Notes: generated by a model from the letters alone, not told the origin. Numbered from the stretch's first letter, positions 44,450 to 52,736 are shown. The stretch is DNA of 64,000 nucleotides from an uncultured Bacteriovoracaceae bacterium (GCA_937923325.1 CAKZUQ010000013.1:62001-126000), one strand, 5' to 3'. Made by a program: numbers and translations.

Positions 44450-44486
44450 ATAGATATTAACTATCACTATGATAGATATTAACTAT
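44450..44486 (+). promoter_or_regulatory. OxyR operator upstream of the peroxiredoxin gene
   Basis: The four tetrads ATAG (44450), CTAT (44461), ATAG (44472) and CTAT (44483) are each separated by seven bases, and each half has T and A at the preferred inner positions. This fits the E. coli OxyR consensus ATAGnTnnnAnCTAT-N7-ATAGnTnnnAnCTAT without a mismatch. It is also a 15-base direct repeat at a 22-base period. Its right end touches the -35 element, as in activator sites. Confidence 0.92.
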
Positions 44487-44515
44487 TGTATTAGAACTTA
44501 GAATTAAACGATAAT
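44486..44515 (+). promoter_or_regulatory. Peroxiredoxin promoter (-35/-10)
   Basis: TTGTAT (44486-44491), an 18-base spacer and GATAAT (44510-44515) lie directly after the OxyR operator and 33 bases before the peroxiredoxin ATG. The -35 shares its first base with the last base of the operator, which suits contact between OxyR and RNA polymerase. Confidence 0.7.
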
Positions 44516-44547
44516 CACGACATCAAACAATTATCATAGGAGATATT

Positions 44548-45138
44548 ATGTCATCATTAGTAACAAAACCAGCTCCAGAATTTACAGCTCAAGCTGTTAT
44601 GGAAGATGGATCTTTTAAAGAAGTAAGCCTTTCAGACTATAAAGGTAAGTATGTAGTACTTTATTTTTACCCACTAGACTTTACATTTGTATGCCCTTCA
44701 GAAATCTTAGCTTTTAACTCTAAGGTAAAAGAATTTAATGAAAGAGGTGTTCAACTATTAGGTGTATCAGTAGATTCTCATTTTTCTCATTTTGCTTGGA
44801 GAAACACTCCAGTAGAAAAAGGTGGGATTGGGTCAATTGATTACCCATTAATTTCAGATATGTCTAAATCAATCGCTAGAGACTATGGAGTTTTATTTAA
44901 TGACTCTGTTGCTCTAAGAGGGTTATTCTTAATCGACCAAAAAGGTAACGTTAGACATTCTACAATCAATGACCTTCCAATTGGAAGAAATGTTGAAGAA
45001 GCATTAAGAGTTGTTGACGCATTACAATTTCATGAAGAGCACGGAGAAGTTTGTCCTGCGAACTGGAAAAAGGGTGAAGAAGCAATGAAGCCTACTGCTG
45101 AAGGTGTTGCATCTTACTTATCAAAACACGCTAAGTAA
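44548..45138 (+). CDS. Typical 2-Cys peroxiredoxin (AhpC/Prx family)
   Basis: The 196-residue enzyme reduces hydrogen and alkyl peroxides. The peroxidatic cysteine is C49 in DFTFVCPSE and the resolving cysteine is C169 in GEVCPANW. The GGIG loop (VEKGGIGSIDYPL) is present and the C-terminal YF motif reads YL (ASYLSKH), giving a sensitive-type architecture that may be somewhat more robust. It is longer than AhpC of enterics at the C-terminus and closest to the Prx1/TryP subgroup. It lies behind the OxyR operator and ends at a terminator. No AhpF is next to it, so thioredoxin (49385) is a possible reductant. Confidence 0.95.
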   Translation: MSSLVTKPAPEFTAQAVMEDGSFKEVSLSDYKGKYVVLYFYPLDFTFVCPSEILAFNSKVKEFNERGVQLLGVSVDSHFSHFAWRNTPVEKGGIGSIDYPLISDMSKSIARDYGVLFNDSVALRGLFLIDQKGNVRHSTINDLPIGRNVEEALRVVDALQFHEEHGEVCPANWKKGEEAMKPTAEGVASYLSKHAK

Positions 45139-45146
45139 TTAATATT

Positions 45147-45177
45147 GCGGGGAAAATTAAACTTTTCCTCGCCTTTT
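45147..45177 (+). terminator. Terminator after the peroxiredoxin gene
   Basis: GCGGGGAAAA pairs with TTTTCCTCGC (one G-U pair, six-base loop) at 45147-45172 and is followed by CTTTT. It begins nine bases past the stop codon. Confidence 0.7.
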
Positions 45178-45238
45178 AAACTATTTTGCTCAAGTTTATT
45201 TTTTATTTTTCCGATATGTAATTAAGATTGGAGAATTT

Positions 45239-45604
45239 ATGAAAAGACTAACAACAATTCTGTTTATGACACTTTTGGCCAGTTGTGGAGCTAATAACAA
45301 CAATGCGATCACGACAGATGTAAACGATTTAAATATTTCTAATAATACTACGCAGACACCACAACCTGTAAATGGCCAATCAATATCTTTATGTGGAAAT
45401 ATTTATTCCTTTAGTTCTGATTTTTTTAATATATCATTTCAGTTTAATGCAACTAATGGTGTTCGTTACGATGTGGTAGCAGGAGATCAAAGAACACAGA
45501 GTTTACTGAATCAAATGCCACCAAATGTAACTGCAAATAATGTTTGTGCAAGAGCTTTCATTTCAGGAACAAGAGCAACTCTAACTAATATTTCTCAGCA
45601 ATAA
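45239..45604 (+). CDS. Small lipoprotein of unknown function
   Basis: The 121-residue protein has a lipoprotein signal (MKRLTTILFMTLLASC, lipobox LLASC) with glycine after the cysteine. An Asn/Thr-rich spacer (NNNNAITTDVNDLNISNNTTQTP) follows. The remaining 70 residues form a compact beta-like domain with two cysteines (ISLCGNIY and NNVCARAF). No family is recognised. TTGGAG is a good ribosome site. It ends one base short of the convergent neighbour's stop. Confidence 0.68.
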   Translation: MKRLTTILFMTLLASCGANNNNAITTDVNDLNISNNTTQTPQPVNGQSISLCGNIYSFSSDFFNISFQFNATNGVRYDVVAGDQRTQSLLNQMPPNVTANNVCARAFISGTRATLTNISQQ

Positions 45605-45605
45605 C

Positions 45606-46049
45606 TTAAATCTTTCCAGCAAAGCATCTATAGTCCTTTACTTCTAAAGTTGAGGACAAAACAACCCCCTGACAAACTCTAGCTGGCTTAACTTCTTCTT
45701 CTTTAACTGTAAATTTCCAATCTATAAGTTCTGGATCAAGCATAACAATTGCTCTCCAATAGTATTTATCATTTGACTTATTTCTAGTTCGTCCTGCTTT
45801 CATCTCTTCTAAGATGTTTGTATTCTCTTTAACGATTGCGATTACATCTTTTCCACTTAGAATTTTTTCGTTAACCATTTGAGCACTTTGAATCTGCTCT
45901 TCCATCATCACAAGACCTGATCTTCTAGAAAAGTCATCATTCAAACCAGCTTTATGCGAATATACCATGTAGGCAGAGTAGCAAACACTTATCAATATAA
46001 TTGGAGTAAAAGCAATCCAGAAGTTTCTTTTTGATTTTTTTTCAGTCAT
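45606..46049 (-). CDS. Membrane-anchored protein of unknown function
   Basis: The 147-residue protein has one N-terminal membrane segment (residues 10-30, FWIAFTPIILISVCYSAYMVY) with basic residues in front, so the rest should be periplasmic. The mature part has a helical region (LVMMEEQIQSAQMVNEKILSGKDVIAIVKENTNILEEM) and ends with two cysteines that may pair (PARVCQGVV and DYRCFAG). I do not recognise it. It starts nine bases after the polA stop, so it is probably expressed with polA, but a functional tie is not evident. Confidence 0.65.
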   Translation of the reverse strand: MTEKKSKRNFWIAFTPIILISVCYSAYMVYSHKAGLNDDFSRRSGLVMMEEQIQSAQMVNEKILSGKDVIAIVKENTNILEEMKAGRTRNKSNDKYYWRAIVMLDPELIDWKFTVKEEEVKPARVCQGVVLSSTLEVKDYRCFAGKI

Positions 46050-46058
46050 TTTATTTTC

Positions 46059-48692
46059 CTATTTTAATTCTAACCAGCTAGTTCCAGAGTTTACATCAAC
46101 CTTTAAAGGTACTTTAAGCTCTATAACAGATTCCATCTCTACTTTTATTAACTCTTTCATTATTTCAACTTCTTCATTAGGGACTTCAAAAATCAATTCA
46201 TCATGAACTTGTAAAATCATTTTTGATTTTAAGTTTCTTTGAGTTAACTTCTCATCAATTGATAGCATTGCTTTTTTTATAATATCTGCAGCTGTTCCTT
46301 GGATTGGAGTATTTATCGCCATTCTTTCGGCCATTGATTTAATTTGTCTATTCGAAGAGTTAATATCTTTAATTACTCTTTTTCTTCCAAAAATAGTAGT
46401 CGTATAACCTGTCTCTTCACAAGATTCTTTTAATGTGTCCAAATAAGCTTTTACCTTACTGAATCTTTTAAAGTAGGAAGTAATATATTCTTTCGCTTCT
46501 CCTGGAGAAATTTTTAGCATTTGTGATAAGCCAAATGACGACTGCCCATACATTAGTCCAAAGTTAATTGCTTTTGCATATGATCTCTCATTGCTAGTGA
46601 CATCTTCAAATGGAATGTCAAAGATCTGGGCCGCAGTTTGAGAATGAATATCTTCATCATTGTTAAAAGATTTTACCATGACATCATCTTCTGATAAGTG
46701 GGCCAATATTCTTAACTCTACTTGAGAATAATCAGCTCCAACAAAAGTAAAACCTTCCTTCGCTACAAATCCACCTCTAAGCTTTTTTCCATTTTCTGTT
46801 TTAACCGGAATATTTTGAAGGTTTGGTTGATCACTAGACAACCTACCAGTTGAAGCATTTGCTTGATTATAGTGAGTGTGAATTCTAGATTCTTCATCTA
46901 CAAGCTGAGGAATTGTTTTTACATAAGTTGATAATAATTTATTTATTTCTCTGTGTTTAAGTATAAGAGAAGGAACTTCACTCTCTCCCATCTGAGCAAG
47001 TGTTTCTAAAACTGTAACGTCTGTGGAATAACCTGTTTTTGTTTTCTTTATTACAGGAAGTTCTAATTTATCAAATAATAGAACTCCTACCTGTTTTGGT
47101 GAATTTAAATTTATTTTATCGCCAGCAATACTTTCTATTTTACTTTCAATTTCATCAATTTGTCCCTGAAAGTTATCCTCAGTATTTTTAAAGAAATCAC
47201 AGTCTATTGAGATACCTTCTCTTTCCATTCTTGAAAGTATATTATTCAATGGAGCATCTAATTCAGAGTAAATACTTAACAGCTTTGACTTTGCTAACTC
47301 TTTTAAAAGCCAAGGATAAGATCTAAGTCCTAGGTAAGCTCTTTTAGCTAAGGCAAACTCAAAGTTCTTGATACTTTGTTCAGCTTCTAATTTTTCTTTT
47401 GCAAGTTCCTTTTCATTTAATACATATTCATTCATAACCTCAGAACAAATAGAAGCAAGGTCATGTTTACGATCAGGGTCTAAGACAAAATGAGCTTGTG
47501 TTAAATCAAAAACTTCATTCTCAATTTCAGGTAGTACATAATAAAAAGCTTTTGAAGTATTAGTAACAATATTAAGATCTTCTATTTCATTTAAGTCTCT
47601 TATAATAGATTCAAATAAGAAACTTTCTTCCATATATAAGATGAATGTTTTTTCATTAGTAGAAAAGCTAACAGTCATAGGTTTTTTACTGTGATAAGTT
47701 TCGTCTTTCAAAAAATAAGGCTCAACAAAGACCTGATCCTCACCTTCAAGAAGCTCCATCATCTCTTTATACTTTTCTTGGGTTTTAATTACTGAGTAAT
47801 TAATAGATAGTGAAGAGCTTTTTGAAACACTTCCTTCCCCGCCAGTTTCAATCTTATTTTTTATACTTTTAAAGTTCATCTCTTCTAGAAATGATAAAAG
47901 TTTCTCATGAGGCTTTAGCTCAAACTTCAGCTCATCTTTTGTAATATCCAGTTTTAGATCTGTCACTATCTGTACAAGCTTTCGAGATAAATACGCGCTA
48001 TCTATCCCTTTTGCTAAAGATGTTTTAGCTCTTTTATTTGATACTTCATCAATATTTTCAATAACTTCATCCAAAGTTGGAAATTGAGCTAGCATACTTG
48101 CAGCACCTTTAGCTCCAATTCCCTTAACTCCTGGAATATTATCTGACGTGTCACCTAATAAAGATAAATAATCTACAATTTGATTTGGATGAACTCCCAT
48201 TTTCTCAAATACTTCAGAAGGCCCATAAACCTTTCCCTTCATTGTATCGAGCATCTTGACTTTATCGTCTACAAACTGCATTAAATCTTTATCACTAGAC
48301 GCAATTAGAATTTCATCAAACTGATCTTTAAACTGTATTGCCAATGAGCCAATTACATCATCTGCCTCGTAGTTCTCAACAGACTTACTTGGAATTTCCA
48401 TACTCTCAATGAGTTGATCGATTAAAGCAAACTGTGGAATCAATTCATCAGGAGCTGCGCCTCGGTTGGCCTTATATTCAGGGAACATTTCATTTCGAAA
48501 TGATCCTCCACTTAAATCTTTAGCTAGAATTATATGAGAAGGTTTATTAGCAGATATAAGCTTCATCATCATTGTCAAAACACCATAAACTGCATTTACA
48601 GGAACTCCTGCAGGATTATGCATAGGCCTTATGGCAAAGTGCGCTCTAAAAATAAAACTACTGATGTCAACAATAATGAGACGTGAAGTCAT
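46059..48692 (-). CDS. polA: DNA polymerase I, proofreading domain inactive
   Basis: The 877-residue protein has a 5' nuclease domain (residues 1-280, with SSDKDLMQFV and GDTSDNIPGVKGIGAKGA), a 3'-5' exonuclease-like domain and a family A polymerase domain with motif A (GADYSQVELRILAHLS), motif B (RSYAKAINFGLMYGQSSFGL) and motif C (LQVHDELIFEVP). In the middle domain the DxE of Exo I is replaced (VFVEPYFLKDE), the Asp of Exo II (NLKYD in E. coli) is missing in NTSKAFYY, and Exo III lacks its Y-x-x-x-D. So it should lack proofreading, as Taq and Bacillus Pol I do. It removes RNA primers and fills gaps in repair. Confidence 0.96.
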   Translation of the reverse strand: MTSRLIIVDISSFIFRAHFAIRPMHNPAGVPVNAVYGVLTMMMKLISANKPSHIILAKDLSGGSFRNEMFPEYKANRGAAPDELIPQFALIDQLIESMEIPSKSVENYEADDVIGSLAIQFKDQFDEILIASSDKDLMQFVDDKVKMLDTMKGKVYGPSEVFEKMGVHPNQIVDYLSLLGDTSDNIPGVKGIGAKGAASMLAQFPTLDEVIENIDEVSNKRAKTSLAKGIDSAYLSRKLVQIVTDLKLDITKDELKFELKPHEKLLSFLEEMNFKSIKNKIETGGEGSVSKSSSLSINYSVIKTQEKYKEMMELLEGEDQVFVEPYFLKDETYHSKKPMTVSFSTNEKTFILYMEESFLFESIIRDLNEIEDLNIVTNTSKAFYYVLPEIENEVFDLTQAHFVLDPDRKHDLASICSEVMNEYVLNEKELAKEKLEAEQSIKNFEFALAKRAYLGLRSYPWLLKELAKSKLLSIYSELDAPLNNILSRMEREGISIDCDFFKNTEDNFQGQIDEIESKIESIAGDKINLNSPKQVGVLLFDKLELPVIKKTKTGYSTDVTVLETLAQMGESEVPSLILKHREINKLLSTYVKTIPQLVDEESRIHTHYNQANASTGRLSSDQPNLQNIPVKTENGKKLRGGFVAKEGFTFVGADYSQVELRILAHLSEDDVMVKSFNNDEDIHSQTAAQIFDIPFEDVTSNERSYAKAINFGLMYGQSSFGLSQMLKISPGEAKEYITSYFKRFSKVKAYLDTLKESCEETGYTTTIFGRKRVIKDINSSNRQIKSMAERMAINTPIQGTAADIIKKAMLSIDEKLTQRNLKSKMILQVHDELIFEVPNEEVEIMKELIKVEMESVIELKVPLKVDVNSGTSWLELK

Positions 48693-48722
48693 TGAAATTC
48701 TCCTAAATTATTTAGCAGAATC

Positions 48723-49241
48723 CTAACATTTTGTACGGTTACATGGCGACATGTTTTTTTGAGTATCAAACCACGATTGTTTATTCTTTTTAAGATCAGC
48801 TCGATTAGGGTCATCTGCAATTACAGTAGTATCGGCCATAACGTCACCTAGTCTATGAGCTGAGTCAATTTTGAATAAGAGATATATTTCTATTAATACT
48901 AAGTTTAAAAAAATCACACTGAAAACCCATCCCCAAAATGGTATAATTGCAAAACCAGTAGGAATTAAAAATGGAAGGTTTCTAATTACGGATTGTTTTA
49001 AACTACAAGGTTTTCCATCTTTAAGGGAAACAACTTGAAAACCTAAAAGCTTTTTCCCAATAGATTGACCACCTTGAAGGTAGTCACTGATTCCGATATA
49101 AATCATTGAAAGCACAATACCAAAAGGATAAAAAACTAAACTAACAATTAGCACAAGGAACAGATCGACGGCCTTTGCTAACAACCTAGTTAGACGCGCT
49201 CTTTTTCTGCCTGAATGTAAGATATATTTTCTAGTACTCAT
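48723..49241 (-). CDS. RDD-family membrane protein
   Basis: The 172-residue protein has the RDD layout: an Arg near the start of the first helix and an Asp inside it (RLLAKAVDLFLVLIVSLVFYP), then GQSIGKKLLGFQVVSLKDGKPCSLKQSVIRN, a conserved stretch with G-x-S-x-G-K-x-x-x-G, and two more helices ending in HRLGDVMADTTVI. The function of RDD proteins is mostly unknown; a few are sodium/proton antiporter-like. The extreme C-terminus has two cysteines. It is next to polA with 30 bases between them. Confidence 0.87.
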   Translation of the reverse strand: MSTRKYILHSGRKRARLTRLLAKAVDLFLVLIVSLVFYPFGIVLSMIYIGISDYLQGGQSIGKKLLGFQVVSLKDGKPCSLKQSVIRNLPFLIPTGFAIIPFWGWVFSVIFLNLVLIEIYLLFKIDSAHRLGDVMADTTVIADDPNRADLKKNKQSWFDTQKNMSPCNRTKC

Positions 49242-49384
49242 TATGGAATATATTATATATCAATATCTTATTTAAAAGAAGTGCGATTAATTTTATCTAT
49301 GACGCCATAAGTAAAAGCAATGACAATTGGTAGTTATTTGAAATCTATTATGATAAGCTTAAAAAATTAATTTAGGAGAATAAT

Positions 49385-49708
49385 ATGTCAAACTTAGTAA
49401 ATGTAAACAATGATAATTTTGAAGCTGAAGTAATTAACTCAGACAAACCTGTACTTGTAGATTTCTGGGCTGAATGGTGTGGACCTTGTAAAGCTCTTGG
49501 ACCTATTTTAGATGAAATAGCATCAGAGGTTTCTAGTGACGCTAAAGTAGTAAAAGTAAATGTTGATCAAGCTGGTGAATTAGCTCAAAAGTATGGAATA
49601 AGAGGTATCCCAACAATGATCTTCTTTAAAGGTGGAGAAGCAAAAGGAACTCTAGTTGGTAATCAACCTAAAGCTGAAATTTTAAAGAATCTTAAAGAAC
49701 TAATTTAA
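49385..49708 (+). CDS. trxA: Thioredoxin
   Basis: The 107-residue protein has the active site WCGPC at C32 and C35 in FWAEWCGPCKALGPIL, the cis-proline in GIRGIPTM and the KxGE tail region. Length and motif are standard for cytoplasmic TrxA, which keeps protein disulfides reduced and could recycle the peroxiredoxin at 44548. AGGAG lies before the ATG. It is followed two bases later by gmhA with a GTG start. Confidence 0.97.
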   Translation: MSNLVNVNNDNFEAEVINSDKPVLVDFWAEWCGPCKALGPILDEIASEVSSDAKVVKVNVDQAGELAQKYGIRGIPTMIFFKGGEAKGTLVGNQPKAEILKNLKELI

Positions 49709-49710
49709 TC

Positions 49711-50295
49711 GTGAGTAATTATATAGAAAGTGCTTTAAATGACTCTTATGAAGCTTTAAAAAATTTTATAAATAATCCAAAAAACATTAAAAATATTGAG
49801 TCCTCTATTGATTTATTTGTTTCATCTATTAAAGCTGATGGAAGAATTTTGGCCTGTGGTAATGGTGGGTCAATGTGCGATTCTATGCACTTTGTTGAAG
49901 AGTTAACAGGAAGGTATAGAAAAGATAGAGACCCTATTAGTGCTATGAGCATGGGTGATCCAGGTCATTTAACTTGTGTTGCTAATGATTATGGGTACAA
50001 GCATGTATTTGATCGTTATGTTCAAGCATGGGGAAGAAAGGGTGACACTCTATTAGCAATCTCGACAAGTGGAAATTCTGAAAATGTAATCCTTGCTACA
50101 GAGATGGCCAAGTCTAAAGGTATGAATGTCATTGGTCTTTTAGGTAAAGATGGTGGAAAACTTAAAAGTATGGTTGATGTTCCAATAGTTGTTGACTGTA
50201 AAGTTACCGATAGGATTCAAGAGATTCATATTAAGTTAATTCATATCTTTATTGAGGGAATCGAAAGACAAATAGTTCCTGAGCATTACGCTTAA
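49711..50295 (+). CDS. gmhA: Phosphoheptose isomerase GmhA (SIS family)
   Basis: The 194-residue protein converts sedoheptulose-7-P to heptose-7-P for LPS inner-core heptose. It has GNGGSMCDSMHFVEELTGRYRKDRDPISAMSM, an SIS block that contains the zinc-site His/Glu of GmhA, then NDYGYKHVFDRYVQAWGRKGDTLLAISTSGNS and EIHIKLIHIFIEGIE near the end. It starts with GTG two bases after trxA, probably by coupling, and is followed by a strong terminator. It shows the organism makes heptose-containing LPS. Confidence 0.92.
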   Translation: MSNYIESALNDSYEALKNFINNPKNIKNIESSIDLFVSSIKADGRILACGNGGSMCDSMHFVEELTGRYRKDRDPISAMSMGDPGHLTCVANDYGYKHVFDRYVQAWGRKGDTLLAISTSGNSENVILATEMAKSKGMNVIGLLGKDGGKLKSMVDVPIVVDCKVTDRIQEIHIKLIHIFIEGIERQIVPEHYA

Positions 50296-50320
50296 TATTT
50301 TTTTATATTCAAAATAATTG

Positions 50321-50349
50321 GGAGACTTTTTTTAAGTCTCCTTTTTTTT
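50321..50349 (+). terminator. Rho-independent terminator after gmhA
   Basis: GGAGACTT-TTTTT-AAGTCTCC (50321-50341) is a perfect eight-pair stem followed by eight T residues (50342-50349). It begins 26 bases past the gmhA stop and closes the trxA-gmhA unit. Confidence 0.92.
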
Positions 50350-50445
50350 AACGGCAATTTTTGTCACTTCCAACTTATTGATTTTTCAATTAAAATATAT
50401 AGATAAGTTATAATTTTATTTTTTATAATATATTAAGGAGAAACA

Positions 50446-51087
50446 ATGGAAGTTTTAAATCAATTCACTGGTTTTATACAAGGCGGTGGAGTTTTTATGT
50501 ACATCATTTTAGCTGTGTGGGGAGTAGGACTTGCTATAGCACTAGAAAGATTCAGTAAACTTTCTAAAAGATATGATGTTGATGGACCATCTTTTATGAA
50601 TGAAATTCAAAGATATGTTTTATCAAATGATATACAAGGTGCCATTAGAGTATGTTCAGGTACTCTTGCAGCTTTACCTAAAGTTTTAAAAAGTGGACTT
50701 AAAAGATCTAGTCAAACTCCAGAACAAATTCAAAATGCTTTAGATGCTACAGCACTAGAAGTTGTTCCAAAAGTAGAGCTTAGATTAAACTACTTACAAT
50801 TAGTAGCAAATATCTCTACTCTTTTAGGATTACTTGGAACTATTCAAGGTCTTATATTAACTTTCTCTGCAGTTGCAGATGTTGACCCAGCTCAAAAAGC
50901 CGAATTACTTGCAGCAGGAATATCAAAAGCAATGAACACAACAGCTCTAGGTTTAATGAGTGCGATAACAATTATGGTTATCCATGCATTCTTAACGAGT
51001 AAATCAGAAAAGATCATCAATGAAATCGATGAGTTTAGTGTAAAACTTTTAGATCTATTAGCAACAAAAGAAGAGTCTACAAAATAA
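50446..51087 (+). CDS. MotA/TolQ/ExbB-family proton channel protein
   Basis: The 213-residue protein has three membrane helices: near residues 14-34 (GGGVFMYIILAVWGVGLAIAL), 115-140 (LVANISTLLGLLGTIQGLILTFSAV) and 155-180 (ISKAMNTTALGLMSAITIMVI). GLLGTIQGLI and MNTTALGL are the conserved ExbB/TolQ helices. With the two ExbD-like proteins it should form a proton-driven motor in the inner membrane. It leads a three-gene operon that meets the FHA/TonB-like operon head-on and is related to the AglR/AglX proteins of Myxococcus gliding. AAGGAG precedes the ATG. Confidence 0.92.
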   Translation: MEVLNQFTGFIQGGGVFMYIILAVWGVGLAIALERFSKLSKRYDVDGPSFMNEIQRYVLSNDIQGAIRVCSGTLAALPKVLKSGLKRSSQTPEQIQNALDATALEVVPKVELRLNYLQLVANISTLLGLLGTIQGLILTFSAVADVDPAQKAELLAAGISKAMNTTALGLMSAITIMVIHAFLTSKSEKIINEIDEFSVKLLDLLATKEESTK

Positions 51088-51098
51088 GGTTTTTATAA

Positions 51099-51632
51099 AT
51101 GAGTTATAGATTACCAACAAGAAGAAGAGCAAAAAAAGAACAGGGCGGGTTAAATCTTGTCCCTATTCTTGATGCTATCTTTATTTTAATATTCTTTTTA
51201 TTGATGTCGGCTCAATTTGTAAAAATCTTTGAGATAGGAAGTGATGTCCCTATAGTTTCTAATACACCTCCACCAAAAAGTAAAAAGAAACCTTTATCGT
51301 TAACTTTAAAGATAACTAAATCTGGTTTTACATTAACAACAGGTATATCTCAAAAGGTTTATAAAAGAATCTCTAAAACAAAAGAAAAAAAATACAACCT
51401 TGCAAGACTTCATGATGAGTTAGTTAAAATAAAAAGAAGACATAAGTCTGAGAATGTAATTGTTTTTGAACCTGTGGTTGATCTTACATACGAAGAAATT
51501 ATAAATATTATGGATGCTACTCGTCTAATGAAGAATACCGATGATTCAATAATGATCAAAGGTAAAGACGGTATCGATGAACCTACTAGAACTTTATTTC
51601 ACAAAATAATGTTCGGAAACTTAATGAGTTAA
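51099..51632 (+). CDS. ExbD/TolR-family protein (first of two)
   Basis: The 177-residue protein has a short cytoplasmic N-terminus, one helix with the proton-accepting Asp (NLVPILDAIFILIFFLLMSAQF) and a periplasmic domain. The domain is rich in basic and aromatic residues and ends with a TolR-like FEPVVDLTYEEIINIMDATR. It is the stator partner of the ExbB-like protein 11 bases upstream and is followed by a second ExbD-like gene. Confidence 0.9.
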   Translation: MSYRLPTRRRAKKEQGGLNLVPILDAIFILIFFLLMSAQFVKIFEIGSDVPIVSNTPPPKSKKKPLSLTLKITKSGFTLTTGISQKVYKRISKTKEKKYNLARLHDELVKIKRRHKSENVIVFEPVVDLTYEEIINIMDATRLMKNTDDSIMIKGKDGIDEPTRTLFHKIMFGNLMS

Positions 51633-51643
51633 AAGAGAATTAT

Positions 51644-52156
51644 ATGTCTAGAAAAAGATCGATTAGGGCCAATAAAAAAAGAACAAAAAAAGGAATCATG
51701 GAGATTGATATTACTTCTCTATTAGATATTCTTGTAATTCTTTTAATCTTTTTAATTAAGAGTTATAACTCCTCTGGTGTTACTCTCAATGTTCCAAAAG
51801 GAATTGAGTTACCTAAGTCTGGATCTGAGTCGATCAATACTCCTGGAGTTTTAATTCAAGTATCTAAAGATACTATATGGGTTGACTCTAAGACAGTATT
51901 AGATACAGAAACGCTTCCTAAGATTATTTATGATCAAGGAGGAAGGCGTATCGTTCCCCTATTCAATGAACTCGTTAAGAAAAAAGAAGAAATAAAGAAT
52001 TTATCTAAGCAATCTGATAAAGTGGCAAAATTTGGTGGTATTGCAAATTTAGTAATAGATAAGTCTTTAAAATATTCTTACGTAAAAAAAGTTATGTTTA
52101 CAGCAGCAGCTGCTGGTTTTAAAGAATATAAATTTGTTGTTATGGGACAAGAATAA
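51644..52156 (+). CDS. ExbD/TolR-family protein (second of two)
   Basis: The 170-residue protein has a basic N-terminus (MSRKRSIRANKKRTKKG), a helix with the conserved Asp (IDITSLLDILVILLIFLIKSY) and a periplasmic domain with VSKDTIWVDSK and SYVKKVMFTAAAAGFKEYKFVVMG, the latter being the usual ExbD end. Two different ExbD-like proteins beside one ExbB-like protein match the AglR-AglQ-AglS arrangement of Myxococcus motors. It ends immediately before a tiny minus-strand frame. Confidence 0.9.
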   Translation: MSRKRSIRANKKRTKKGIMEIDITSLLDILVILLIFLIKSYNSSGVTLNVPKGIELPKSGSESINTPGVLIQVSKDTIWVDSKTVLDTETLPKIIYDQGGRRIVPLFNELVKKKEEIKNLSKQSDKVAKFGGIANLVIDKSLKYSYVKKVMFTAAAAGFKEYKFVVMGQE

Positions 52157-52243
52157 TTAATTCCAGCTTAAATAGGTCAATGCAAGCTTGGCCAAACCTA
52201 AGCTTAAAATCATACTTGAATAAAACAATACTAGTTTTTTCAT
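52157..52243 (-). CDS. 28-residue single-helix membrane peptide (small ORF)
   Basis: A short frame starting MKKLVLFYSSMILSLGLAKL and ending ALTYLSWN. It has two lysines, one hydrophobic helix and a Trp-Asn end. A GAGAGAG purine run lies 6-12 bases upstream of the ATG, so translation is plausible. It lies downstream of nothing on its strand and abuts the ExbD stop, filling most of the 187-base gap between 52157 and 52343. It resembles bacterial small membrane peptides in form only. Coding is not proven. Confidence 0.4.
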   Translation of the reverse strand: MKKLVLFYSSMILSLGLAKLALTYLSWN

Positions 52244-52343
52244 AATACTCTCTCAATTAAATGCATCCCCATATATAGATTTACCTATAAATAGATCAAA
52301 GTCAAAAGTGCATTTTGACACTTAAAGAGGATACAGAAGTAAG

Positions 52344-52736
52344 TTATCGCTTTAATTTTAGTGGAAACTGTACTCTTTGAGCTTTAGAAAATGATAAGTT
52401 TTGAAAGTCAAAAGACCAAATTTCTTGTTCGATACACATCTGAAGATCAATTGGAATATTTGAAGGATAGATTTTCACATCTCTAGGCTCGCCCCCTTTT
52501 GACACCAATAATCTTACACATCCAGAATATGAAAAGCTTTTCTCCTGAGTAAAAAGTAAAAAGTTATTTAAACATCGTGAGATTTTTTTTGAATTCACAT
52601 TAATGTTGCGTACTAAAGACCTATTATCGATGGATTCAGAATTGATTTTACAGCTATTGAGATTTATTTCCTTATCACGATCTTGTAATGAACATGAAGA
52701 TAAGAGAACTAAAAAAAAATAAAATTTAGACTTCAT
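52344..52736 (-). CDS. Lipoprotein with AgmX/PglI-type TonB-like C-terminus (130 aa)
   Basis: The protein has a lipoprotein signal (MKSKFYFFLVLLSSC, lipobox LSSC) and a C-terminal half that matches the pattern of the AgmX/PglI domain in the upstream FHA protein: SGCVRLLVSKGGEPRDVKIYPSNIPIDLQMC followed by WSFDFQNL...RVQFPLKL. It is the last gene of the minus-strand envelope operon and overlaps the 117-residue gene by 11 bases. I infer a role with the envelope machine. The domain likeness is by eye. Confidence 0.68.
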   Translation of the reverse strand: MKSKFYFFLVLLSSCSLQDRDKEINLNSCKINSESIDNRSLVRNINVNSKKISRCLNNFLLFTQEKSFSYSGCVRLLVSKGGEPRDVKIYPSNIPIDLQMCIEQEIWSFDFQNLSFSKAQRVQFPLKLKR

